A DNA stretch of 57,180 nucleotides from SBAX01 sp964646605. Lineage in GTDB: Bacteria > Planctomycetota > Phycisphaerae > UBA1845. Position 1 is the stretch's first letter. The number at the start of each line of letters is the position of its first letter. This document shows, piece by piece, positions 7,442 to 18,600 of this stretch. The translations under genes and the position numbers were made by a program. Where the stretch lies: NCBI GenBank assembly GCA_964646605.1, contig CAZYEX010000138.1:1-57180 (forward strand), in the 5' to 3' direction. The notes beneath the pieces are model-generated. The model did no database searches. It was not told the DNA's origin and saw nothing but the letters and a program-made list of their open reading frames with translations.

Positions 7442-8587
7442 GTGAGCCACGTTTTGCTTCAACTGGTTGTCGGCGTCCTGGCGGCGTGGCCGGCGTCGGG
7501 CCCGGAAGGGGTCGTCGAATCCCGCGATTCGTACGAGCTTTCGGCGGCGATCACGGTTGGCATTCTTCCCGATCCTCTCCGGCTGTTCTTGGAAAGCAGA
7601 CTTACGGACCTGCAGCGCGAAGCCACGGCGCCGTGTCTCTCCCGTGGCGCAGAGTCGCGACCGTCATGGGGCGCCGACGAGTGGCACTATGTGTCACTGG
7701 ACATCGGCGCGGGGGCAGCCGGACTTTCCGATCGCCGATCGGCCGTCCGTCAGTTTCCCCGTGAACGGGACAAGGCCAAAGCACTTTATGAGAGCTGCCA
7801 AGCGACCGCGGGCGGAGTCCTTCCCTGGGCCATGGAGGAGCAGTTCGACAGTCTGAAAGCAGCGTTCCGCTCGGGCGATCCCGTGAAGGTCGTGCAATCC
7901 ACGGGTCGTCTCATGCACCTTGCCACCGACGCGGCGCTGCCGTTTCACACCACGGCAGGCAAGTTCGTCGGCCTCAAAGAGCAGGGCGATAGGCTTCGGG
8001 ATGCCCTGGTCCGACGATATCACGGTGAGGTTCTTGATCGGCTGCGAAAACGGCTGGACGTCGAAGCGCGGGTGGCGCCCGAGCGACTACGACCTACGGA
8101 GCAGGCGCTGGCTGCGGCGTTCGACGCCACGATGGAGGCCTACGATTCGGTCGATGAACTCATGGCCATCGAGATCGCGGTGTGCGAGGAGTTGCACGTG
8201 GCTCCGTCGGACGCCTTGGCCAAGAGCGGCGAGACCTTTTTGCAAGCCCTCGCCGCGAAAGCGGCGCCCGTTCTCGAGGAGCGGATCGAAGCCGGAGCAC
8301 TGCTTGCGGCGAACCTGATCGCAGGGGCCTGGGCGCAGGCCGGGAAACCATCGTTCGCGGCGCCAACTCCCGCGCCGTCGCCGATTTCGACAGTCGCACA
8401 ACCCGCGGTCGTGAAGGGTTCGTTTGTCGCCAGTCGGAACTCCGACGTGTACCACGTCGATACGTGCATGCACGCGGCACGGATCAAACCCGAGAACCGC
8501 GTGACCTACAAGACCGCCGCGGAAGCCAAGGCCGCCGGTAAATCGGCGTGCAAGATATGCAAGCCCGACAGCGCGGGCGGACCGTGA
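7442..8587 (+). CDS. Exported S1/P1 nuclease- or phospholipase C-like protein with Ada-like C-terminal domain
   Basis: A 381-residue protein starting at GTG, with a short signal-peptide-like N-terminus (VLLQLVVGVLAAWPASG). The middle contains DEWHYVSLDIG and GRLMHLATDAALPFHTT, which resemble the His/Asp metal-binding segments of S1/P1 nucleases and zinc-dependent phospholipases C. After a Pro/Ala-rich linker, the last 50 residues (FVASRNSDVYHVDTCMHA...NRVTYKTAAEAKAAGKSACKICKP) form a small zinc-binding module like the Ada metal-binding domain, with one Cys and a CKIC pair. The combination of a hydrolase core and this module suggests an exported enzyme that grips a nucleic acid or cell-wall partner. 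Substrate and activity are inferred. Confidence 0.65.
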   Translation: MSHVLLQLVVGVLAAWPASGPEGVVESRDSYELSAAITVGILPDPLRLFLESRLTDLQREATAPCLSRGAESRPSWGADEWHYVSLDIGAGAAGLSDRRSAVRQFPRERDKAKALYESCQATAGGVLPWAMEEQFDSLKAAFRSGDPVKVVQSTGRLMHLATDAALPFHTTAGKFVGLKEQGDRLRDALVRRYHGEVLDRLRKRLDVEARVAPERLRPTEQALAAAFDATMEAYDSVDELMAIEIAVCEELHVAPSDALAKSGETFLQALAAKAAPVLEERIEAGALLAANLIAGAWAQAGKPSFAAPTPAPSPISTVAQPAVVKGSFVASRNSDVYHVDTCMHAARIKPENRVTYKTAAEAKAAGKSACKICKPDSAGGP

Positions 8588-8595
8588 GGGCTCAA

Positions 8596-8619
8596 GTAGG
8601 GTGGGTATGCGGACCCACC

Positions 8620-8623
<4 letters not shown>
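8596..8623. repeat. REP-like hairpin between convergent genes
   Basis: GTAGGGTGGGT at 8596-8606 pairs perfectly with 8613-8623 around a 6-base loop ATGCGG. It overlaps the stop codon of the minus-strand carboxyltransferase gene. It shares the GTAGGGT start, a GCGGACC core and the CCTAC end with the REP arms of the RAYT element at 4170-4190 and 4848-4868, and may be a non-autonomous relative. It could also act as a two-way terminator, although there is no T-tract. Confidence 0.6.
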
Positions 8624-10230
<1,607 letters not shown>

Positions 10231-10373
10231 AGCGACGGCCGGCCTCCGCTGCGAATTCCTTGGGCTCCCTGACGAACGGACTTTACACGCTCAGCGCCGT
10301 CGAGGGTAGCGTGGTCGGGCGGCTTGGATCGTCGCCGTTGGGCGGGCGGGGTCGGCGAGGGGGGGCGTCGATT

Positions 10374-10846
10374 CCGTGGGCGGCGCTGCGCTTGCCCACG
10401 GCTATTGTCGGTCAGCCTTTCAGGCTGAAGAACCTCGGCACTCCGCAGCCCCACGCGCCCATCGCCGTGGCCATCGGTCCCGCGGGCCCCCCGGCCGTCT
10501 CCACCTGGGGTCTGGCTGTGATGACGTTGCTGGTGCTGATCGCCGGAACCATCGTCATTCGTCGAATGCCGCGACGAATATGCGACCCCTTCAGGGTCGA
10601 ATGAAACGTGGAGGTGCCGTTTTCCGTGGGCGGCGCTGCGCTCTGCCCACGGCTACTGTAGACGACCCTTACAGGGTCGAATGAATCATGCGAACGCCGG
10701 TATCCGTGGGCGGCGCTGCGCTCTGCCCACGGCTATTGTAGACGACCCCTTCGGGGCCGAATGAATGATTGGGGGGGGCGTCGATTCCGTGGGCGGCGTT
10801 GCGCTCTGCCCACGGCCACGGTAGACGACCCCCTTTTGGGGTCGAA
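10374..10846. repeat. Array of paired hairpins, about 80-bp period
   Basis: The block between the carboxyltransferase and aminotransferase genes holds four copies of a hairpin with arms CCGTGGGC and GCCCACGG (10374-10401, 10624-10652, 10704-10732, 10787-10815). Most are followed about 15-20 bases later by a second hairpin of the form GACCC-x-GGGTC then GAATGA (10584-10604, 10664-10684, 10744-10764, 10826-10846). Copies two to four lie 80-83 bases apart. The first copy is followed by a variant second hairpin (CAGCC-TTT-CAGGCTG-like) and is separated from the rest by a CTERM-like coding remnant. The hairpin arms are the conserved part. I see no gene within the array itself. Confidence 0.8.
10441..10604 (+). 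pseudogene. Orphan C-terminal sorting-signal fragment (IPTL/PEP-CTERM-like)
   Basis: In this frame the DNA encodes PPAVSTWGLAVMTLLVLIAG, then TIVIRRMPRR. This is the layout of bacterial CTERM sorting signals: a short motif of the (P)xxSxWG type, a hydrophobic helix and a basic tail, recognised by exosortase-like enzymes. No signal peptide or mature domain precedes it; upstream the frame runs into hairpin repeats. The surface protein it belonged to has been lost or is misplaced, and the tail lies within the hairpin array at 10374-10846. The frame continues to a stop inside the next hairpin. Confidence 0.55.
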
Positions 10847-10961
10847 TTCGGGGCGGGGTGCGCGGCCGGGACGGTTCGGATCCCCCGCCGCGTGAACGCC
10901 GCAAACCCGCCCCGTGAACGGGACGGCTCGGAGGGCGAATCCTACTTCGAATTCCGTTGCG

Positions 10962-12251
10962 CTATCGCGCGGGGGGCGATGGTCGGGGGGCGGCATCGCG
11001 GATTTCGGGGGCGGCGGCGATGACTTTTTCGAAGGCCTGGGCGTATTGCTCGAGCAGCGGTCGGTCGGCGGAGGGGAAGGGGGGGAGTTGGATCAACTGG
11101 GCGTTGGCGGCAGTGGTGCGGGGTAGATCGTCGGCGCGGTAGCTTGGAAGCGACTCGCGCGGAACGTGGTGCAGTCGGGCGATGTCGATGTAGACGCCTT
11201 CGGTGAAGACCGGCTGCTGGTGCAGAAGAGGATACTTGGGCCGAACCACGTCGCAGCCCTCGGCGCGGAGGGCGGTGACGAGCGAATCGGTGGGCAAGCC
11301 CGTCCGCGACTCGTCGTTTTGCACGATGAACAGAAAATAGACGCGCTCCACGCCCGGGGGGGGGAGGAAGGTGTCGAAACCCAGAGGTTCGAGACGGCGG
11401 GAAAGGTGTTCGATGTTGGCGTTGCGCCGGGCGTTGCGTTCGGCGATGTGACGAAGCTGGGTCCGCGCGACGGCGGCGGAGAGCGGCGACATGCGATGTT
11501 TCATTCCGAAGCCCGTGCCCGCGAAGCGCCGCGCGGGCGTGGTGAGCGGAAGAATCCGTTCGAAGTGGCCTAGGCAAAGAGCGTTCTCGTGAACGGCGTC
11601 GTCGTTGGTGACGAGGATGCCGCCTTCGCCGGCGGGGGCGAGCTTGTTGGTCTGGAGGCTGAAGACGGCGGCGTGTCCTAGGGTGCCGACGGATCGACCG
11701 TTCCACTTGGCCCCGTGAGCGTGGGAGGCGTCCTCGAAGATTTTCAGGTTGTGGCGTTCGGCGATCTTCAGCAGCTCGCCCATCTTGGAGGGCATTCCCC
11801 AGAGGTGGACGACGACCATGGCCCGCGTCCGCGAGGTGATCTTTCGTTCCACGTCGGCGGGGTCGAGGCCAAGCTGATCGGACTCACTTTCGCAAAAGAT
11901 GGGTACGGCCCCGCACCACAAGACGGGCATGACCGAGGCCCAATAGGTCGCGGAGGGGACCAGGACTTCATCGCCCGGTTGAAGCCCTAATGAACGCAAG
12001 GCGGCGAAGATCGCCGAGGTGCCGTTGCAGCAGGCCAGGACGTGTTTGACGCCGAGAAAGGCTCGGTAGTCGTCCTCCAAGGCGCGGGTGACAGGGTGAA
12101 GCGACAATTCACCTGAGCGCAGGACTTCGGTTACGGCGGCCACGTCCTCGTCGGTGATGATGGGCCAACGGTTGGCCGCAGTACCGTCCAAAGTCACGGA
12201 TTTGCCGCCTCCGAGGATGGCCGGTCGCTGGGCCGTTGCCGTCGCCGTCAT
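10962..12251 (-). CDS. DegT/DnrJ/EryC1/StrS family aminotransferase
   Basis: A 429-residue PLP-dependent sugar aminotransferase-like protein of the family acting on nucleotide-activated keto sugars and related cyclitols. It contains CCNGTSAIFAALRSLGLQPGDEVLVPSATYWAS, the PLP-contacting EDASHAHG (residues 173-180) and the lysine K203 in SLQTNKLAPAGEGG, which should form the internal aldimine. The usual Ser-x-His-x-x-Lys order is replaced by SLQTNK, as in some inosose aminotransferase-like members. GGAG lies eight bases before the ATG at 12251. The C-terminal tail after about residue 410 is Pro/Arg-rich. No other polysaccharide gene is adjacent, so the substrate cannot be named. Amination of a keto-inositol is possible in view of the ino1 gene upstream, but is only a guess. 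Confidence 0.9.
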   Translation of the reverse strand: MTATATAQRPAILGGGKSVTLDGTAANRWPIITDEDVAAVTEVLRSGELSLHPVTRALEDDYRAFLGVKHVLACCNGTSAIFAALRSLGLQPGDEVLVPSATYWASVMPVLWCGAVPIFCESESDQLGLDPADVERKITSRTRAMVVVHLWGMPSKMGELLKIAERHNLKIFEDASHAHGAKWNGRSVGTLGHAAVFSLQTNKLAPAGEGGILVTNDDAVHENALCLGHFERILPLTTPARRFAGTGFGMKHRMSPLSAAVARTQLRHIAERNARRNANIEHLSRRLEPLGFDTFLPPPGVERVYFLFIVQNDESRTGLPTDSLVTALRAEGCDVVRPKYPLLHQQPVFTEGVYIDIARLHHVPRESLPSYRADDLPRTTAANAQLIQLPPFPSADRPLLEQYAQAFEKVIAAAPEIRDAAPRPSPPAR

Positions 12252-12652
12252 AGGGGAATCTCCACGTAGGTCCGGAAAGGAGTCCCCGATGACCGCGACC
12301 GGGGACCGGCTTCCGTCGGGCCGTTATCGTACCCACTGGTTTTGGCTTGTTCAATCCGAGAGGTTCGTGGAAGGTCCGGGTTTCCATGTAGTGATGATCC
12401 CTGGGACCCTCACCCCTGCCCCTCTCCCTCGGAGGAAGAGGGGTAGCCTGGATCGCGTCCTATAGTTTTCGCTTGCATGGTTTGGCCTCGATGGCTATGA
12501 TGGGAGCACGTTCGAGTCAGTCGGGCCGAATCGGGCAGGTTAGGGGTGACCGGCACGAAGTGGGGGATGAAGCCAATTCGTCGGAACTTCACACTGAACT
12601 TGAAATGCGCGCGGGTCGTCCGCGGGGGACTGTCATTCGGAGGAAGTACAAC
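12252..12652. other. Intergenic region upstream of the giant gene
   Basis: About 400 bases separate the divergently transcribed aminotransferase gene and the giant gene. They hold a short hairpin repeat at 12419-12443 (arms CCCCTCT and AGAGGGG) of the dispersed kind seen in many genomes. The frame open upstream to 12473 in phase with the giant gene lacks a ribosome binding site. I find no RNA gene or clear promoter. Confidence 0.45.
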
Positions 12653-15600
12653 ATGATGAAGGCACGGGAAGCGAAGGCGTCGAAACTTCACGGACGGAAC
12701 GGGTCGGCCTACACGTTGGTGGAGTCGCTGGTCGTGATGGCGATTCTGTCGATCTTGGTGGGCATTCTCTTGCCATCGCTGCAAGCGGTTCGGCGGGAGG
12801 CGAGGTCCAGCGTCGTCAAGGGGCAGCGCTCCGCGACGTCGAACGGGGTCGCCGGTGAGCAGCCGGTGCTGACCGAGGCGTGTTGCTTTGTCACCGCCCC
12901 GTGCCAGAACCTTCCAGTCGGCCAGTGCCTTGGTTCCGGCGGGTCTCCTCGTGGCCCCGGCAGTTCCTGCAATCCAACGGTTTGCAGCAACGACGGCGCC
13001 TGCTGCTTGGAAACGTTCTGCGGGGTGCGCGACATCTCGCTCTGCCAGGAGATCGGCGGCACTTTCCAGGGGTTCGGCACCGACTGTACCCCCAACCCGT
13101 GTTTGCCGACGGGGGCCTGTTGCGCCGACGGATGCAGCATCGAGACGCGCGCGGATTGCGAAAGGATCGGCGGTCCGTACCTGGGCGACGGCACCGATTG
13201 TCGGGACGACACTCTATGCCAGCCGGATAGGCCGTGCGACCAGTGCGGGGGGGTCGCGCATTGGGGCCACGATTGCCCGGCGGGCTTCGACAACATGCAG
13301 ACGGGAGCGGTCGTCGCCGTCTCCATCGATCCGAACAGTTGCGACCCGGACGCCAATCTGGTGTTAGGGGGACCGGTCTTCATCCGCCACACGGCGGGGA
13401 TGGAGGACTCGATCAACTTCCCCGGCCTCAGCACGATGCCCCAACACCTCGACGTGATCGATACGGAAATCCTGGCGATGGACTTGGTTGGCGGAGGAGT
13501 GGTCCTGCGGGCGGGCTTTGGACACGGCGACAACGCGGACCTGCGGCCTTCGCTGGGGGCGATTGTCGAGCGGCCCGGCGATGTGATCCCGGCCGACAGC
13601 TTTTTTGACGTTTTCTTCGAGATCGACCTTGGGGTGGACGCGGTTCCGAATCGGTACTTGTACAACCAGGATCCGTTGCGGGTCTCTTCCGAAATCACTT
13701 GCCTGCCGCCGGACGCGACGTACTATCATCCGGTCGGCTGCGTGAAGCTGTTCACGTCGCCCCGCCCGGATGAGGGTCAACACGTCGCCAACTTGGTCAC
13801 GGCCAACCATAGCACCTATCCGACGTGCGGCGATCCGGGGGCCGGTCCTTGCAACCAACCCCACGACACGCCCTTCTGCGACAACGAAGCCTGCTGCAAT
13901 CTCGTGTGTGAATCCAACTCCGCGTGCTGTACTGAGTCCTGGAACGTCGATTGCGCCGGTCTAGCGCAGCAAATCTGCATTCCGACGGGCGCCTGCTGCG
14001 CCCAAGGGTCGTGTGCCGAGGCCGGTACAGGTGGCGGTACGTTCTTCGCGTCGTGTAGCTACGACCTGGGCTGCTACTGCTTCAAGAGTGCGGACGGAAG
14101 TCCGGCATGCGCAAACAACTACTTCTGCGAAGGTCGAACCCCGTGTTCCAATGGTCAGGGCGATTGCGGAGCGGGGGAAGTGTGCGTGGTGGAGTCGTGT
14201 TGCGGCAGTCCGGTTTGCGCTCCTGCGGGGTGTGACCCGGCTGCGACTGCGGCGATTCCGACCGATGCGACGGGCTCGACCGGTGCGCATAGGGCTGGTC
14301 AGGTCGCCGGAGTGTTGCCCGGCGTCGGCCCGTGCCTCATCCTGACGGCGGACGACTGTCTTTTCTACGGCGGCGTCTATCACGGCGACGAAAGCACGTG
14401 TGCCGCGGCGGAATGCATTCCCCCCGGGGCGTGCTGTCTACCCAACGGCGTATGCGGGGTGACGACGGCAGAGCGCTGCCGAATCGCGGGCGGTGTTCCG
14501 CGGGACCCCGGCACGGAGTGCGTTGGCGATCACAACGGCGACGGGCTGGACGATGTATGTCCGGCCAAACCGTGCGAGGAGTGCGGACCGGGTGCGCATT
14601 GGATTCACGATCCGCCGTGTCCGCCGGGCGGCGTGGGCGAGGACATCATTCCTTCGGGCGCTGTTGCGGCGCTGGACCTCGATGACGACTGCTTTGCGGA
14701 CGTGAACTTCGTGCTCAGCGGTCCGGTGCGGATCGGCAAGAGGGGTCCGCGCGACGATTCCGTGAACTTCCCCGGTCTTCGTCCGAATGACCTCCATCTG
14801 GACGTGATCGACACCGAGATGCTGGCCATGTCGCTGACCAACGGAGCGGGCATCACGCTTCGGGCGGGCGGCGGCGGTCCGACCCCGCTGCGGCCGTCGC
14901 TGGGGGCGATTGCCGAGAACGTCGGTGATCCCAACCTGGCGGACAGTTTCTTCGACGTGTTCTTCGAGATCAGCGACGGCGTGGGTCTCACGGCTTACAA
15001 CCACGATCCGATCAAGGTGGCGACGACGATCACTTGTCTGCCGCCGGACGGGATCTACGCTCATATTACGGGCTGCACGCCGCTGTACGATTCGCCGTTC
15101 CCGGGCAAGGGGACTTTCATAGCCAACCTGGTGTCGGCCAACCACTTCACCTACCCCGGATGCTGTTTCGAGGGTCAGTGCCGCGAGCTACCCGGCAACA
15201 TTTGTGAGGCCGAAGGCGGAAGGATCGTGCCCGGTTGCGCGGGCGACAACAACGGGAACGACATCGACGACGGCTGCGAAACGCCCTGCGAGCCGACGCC
15301 GGACGGGGCGCAATGCAGGAACGGTACTTGCCTTGGTCGCGCAGAGAGTTGTCGAGCGCGATGCGTCACCCGCGAGGCGCTCACGGGTCGGTTCCGCGTA
15401 AGAGACTGCGATTGTGTGGGACCCCAGGAGTGCCACGTCCAGATCCCGCTGCAACCGACGGTCGCCGGTGTTTCGGAGTGCGTCGTACCCGACAACGGCG
15501 GTGGGACGGTGAATCTGCCGCCCGCGGGATGTCCGTATCTGAGTCCCGATGACGTTCACGTGATCATCGACGGTCTCCCGGCCGGGACGACGATCGAGTT

Positions 15601-18600
15601 CGGCATCGAACATAGTAGATTCTTCGAGGTCCTCAGCGCTCCGGGCGGCAATCTGGGCGGTGAGGCGGAGACCTTCCAGTCGTCCCTTGCTCTGAATATG
15701 AACGGCACGGGCGCTTTGGCCGGTTTCAACCGTGCGCTCCTGCTTCCGGCCGTGCAGTGCGAGACCCACGTGGGGCCGCGTATGGCCAACGATCCGATCC
15801 AGTCCTTCGACACGGACATGTTCCGCCTTCAAGGGCAACTTCCGATCGGCGATCCGGACTTCGATCTGCTGCGCATCACCGCGGGATCGGGTTTCGGCAT
15901 GCCCAGTCCGGGTCACACGACGCTGACCCAACTGCCGGGCGGCAACTGGGCGGTGGACAGCTTCTTTGACATTACGTACCGCATCGACTTCGTCGGCAAT
16001 CCGGGCGGTCCGCTGGCTGGACGATCGGGCAGCACGACGGGGACGATCCGCATGCAGACGGTCAGCGGCTTGAAGTGCGCCGGCGGTTGCGCCCAGGATG
16101 AGGTGTGCGCGGGTCGGCGGTCGGTGGATAAGCTCGGGAACGTTACGCTGTGCTGCGTTTGCGATGAGGACCCGACCGAGGCCTGTTGTCTGCCCGACGG
16201 GAGGTGCGACAAACTGACTCGTCCGCGGTGCATCGCGGCGGGGGGCATCCCGCTGGGACCGGATGCGGCCTGTTACGGCGAAGATGGCAACGGCAACGGG
16301 CGCGACGACGCTTGCGACAAGGAACCACCGTGCGACGACTGCGGCCCGGGCGATCACTGGATCGACCAGTGCCCGGGCGGCGCGGACGTCATGTCCACCG
16401 GAGCGCTGGTGGGCGTTGACCTGCTCAAGGACGACGACTGCGAGGCGGATGTCAGCAGCGTACTGTTCGGTCCGGCGTTCGTGGCGCGTTCGAATCCGCA
16501 AGACGACTCCGCGCATTTCCCGGGTCTTCGTCCGATGGACGGGCACCTGGACGTCATCGATACGGAAATCATGTCCATGACGCTCACCGGCGGCGGACTG
16601 ACGCTGCGGGCGGGCGGCGGAATGGGCGTGGGCGGACCGCTGCGTCGGTCGCTCGGGGCCATGGCGGAAAGACCGGGCGATCCGGCCGCGGTGGACAGCT
16701 TCTTCGACGTGTTCTTTGAGGTCGAATTGGGGGCGGGGCAATTCGCGTACAACCAGGTGCCGGTGATCGTGCGAGCGGTCATCGACTGCGTGCCGCCTGA
16801 CACGACGTACATCCACATTCTGGAGTGCATCCCGCTGTTCAACGCACCCACGGGCGGTCACATCGTGGCCTTCCTCACCGAGGCGCGGCACGGGACCAAT
16901 CCGACTTGCGGCAGTGACGTGACGGGTGGCTGCTTCGACCCGCACGACACGCCGTACTGCAACAAGGACGAATGTTGCCAAACCGTCTGCGAACTTCGTC
17001 CGCACTGCTGCACGGATCAGTGGGACCAGGCTTGCGTGGCGGCTGCCAACGCATTGTGCGTTCCCGGAGCGTGCTGTATTCCCACGGCTTGCAACGATCC
17101 GGGGACGTGTGGGGTCGGCTTCCCGAATTGCGGGGAGAATCCGGAATGCTTCTGCGCCGCTTCGGCCGAGGGAACCGGTCAGTGCGTGCGGGACGCGTTC
17201 TGCGACGGCGTGACCCCGTGCCCGAACGGTTCGAGCGATTGTGCGGCGGGCGAAGTATGTACCGTGGAAACGTGTTGCGTGGAACCGATCTGCTTGCCGC
17301 TGGGCTGCGTGGCGACGACTTCAGCGGTCGAGGTCCCGGGCATCGAACCCAGCACTGTGACGCCGGGCGGCGGCGCCAAGGCCTTCGACGGGGCACGGGT
17401 GACGGGCGGTGCGGCGGCGGTCGGCGTGTGCCGAGAACTCAGCCGGGTGGCGTGCGGGCTGGTCGGCGGAACGTATCAGGGACCGAACACGGTGTGCGAA
17501 CCCAAGACGTGCCTCCCGCCGTTCGTGGAGGTTGACGTGTTCCCGAATACGGGCGGAGAGATCGTGGTCCGTTATGCGGATGGAATCATCGAGTCGATCC
17601 AGGTGAGCGGTCCGACGGAGGTCCACGTCTTCTTCGACGGGCCCACCGAGGGCGACGCCAACGACAGCAACGGGAACGATCTGGACGACGTCGGAACGCA
17701 GATGAGGAACCTGCACCTGACGGGCAACAGCAGTCATGGACCCGTGATCGTGCGTACGCATCCCACGATTCCGTCGCTGGGCGGGATCGAAGAGAAGGCC
17801 AACAATACGCCGGGAACGCTGGACCTTCCGCCGTTTACGCCCACGGGGGCGGCCTCCAGCTTCTTTGACGTGTTCTTCGAGATCGAGATCGGCGGGCAGA
17901 CGTTCCATACGCGAGTGCCCAAGCACATGTCCGGGCAGATCACGCACAAACCGCCGACCTTCGGGGACCTCTATGAAGGGCCCGAAGACATCGAACTGTT
18001 CGACGCCAACAACAACCCCACGGGGATTGTTCTGCTTGGCTCGCGGCACATTCCGCGTCCGCCGGTGGAGGTGGATCAATTCCCGGCGACCACGGCGCGG
18101 TTCGAGTTGCAGTTCCCTGGCGGGGGCGGCGAGTTGATCGACCTGAGCGGACCGACCACCGTCCACGTCTTCTTCGAGGGCGACGCGGAGGGTGACGCGG
18201 CCGACAACGACGGCGACGATCTGGATGAGGTTCAGACCCTACTGGTGAGCGTGGAACTCACGGGGATGAGCGAGGCCCTGGGTGAGATCAAGGTGCGCCT
18301 GCATCCGACCAAACCGTCGCGCGGGGAAATCGAGGAGACCGCGAACACCCAGCCGGGCCGGTTGGACCTTCCGCCCTTCGCGCCCGATGGTACGGCGAGC
18401 AGCTTCTTCGACGTGTTCTTCGAGGTGCAGGTCGGCGATCGCATTCTGCATACGCAGATTCCCAAGCGGATGTCGAGCATCATCACGCACAAGCCGCCGG
18501 GACCGGGCGATACGTACGAAGATCCGAGCAAGATTCCGTTGCTCAACGAGGACGAGAGCGATTCGGGCTTCTCCATCGGCGGCGGGCGACACATCCCCAA

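Noticed and set aside
10260..10604. Intact small gene ending in the CTERM-like tail
   Set aside because: The frame before the tail runs through hairpin repeats and lacks a signal peptide and ribosome site, so only a remnant is supported.
10374..10846. Possible CRISPR array
   Set aside because: Units are about 80 bases apart with internal hairpins and similar spacers; there is no 25-40 base repeat with unique spacers and no cas gene.
15188..17005. 605-codon open frame opposite the giant gene
   Set aside because: Long antisense frames are expected in GC-rich genes with strong third-position GC; the sense frame has signal, repeat domains and a terminator.
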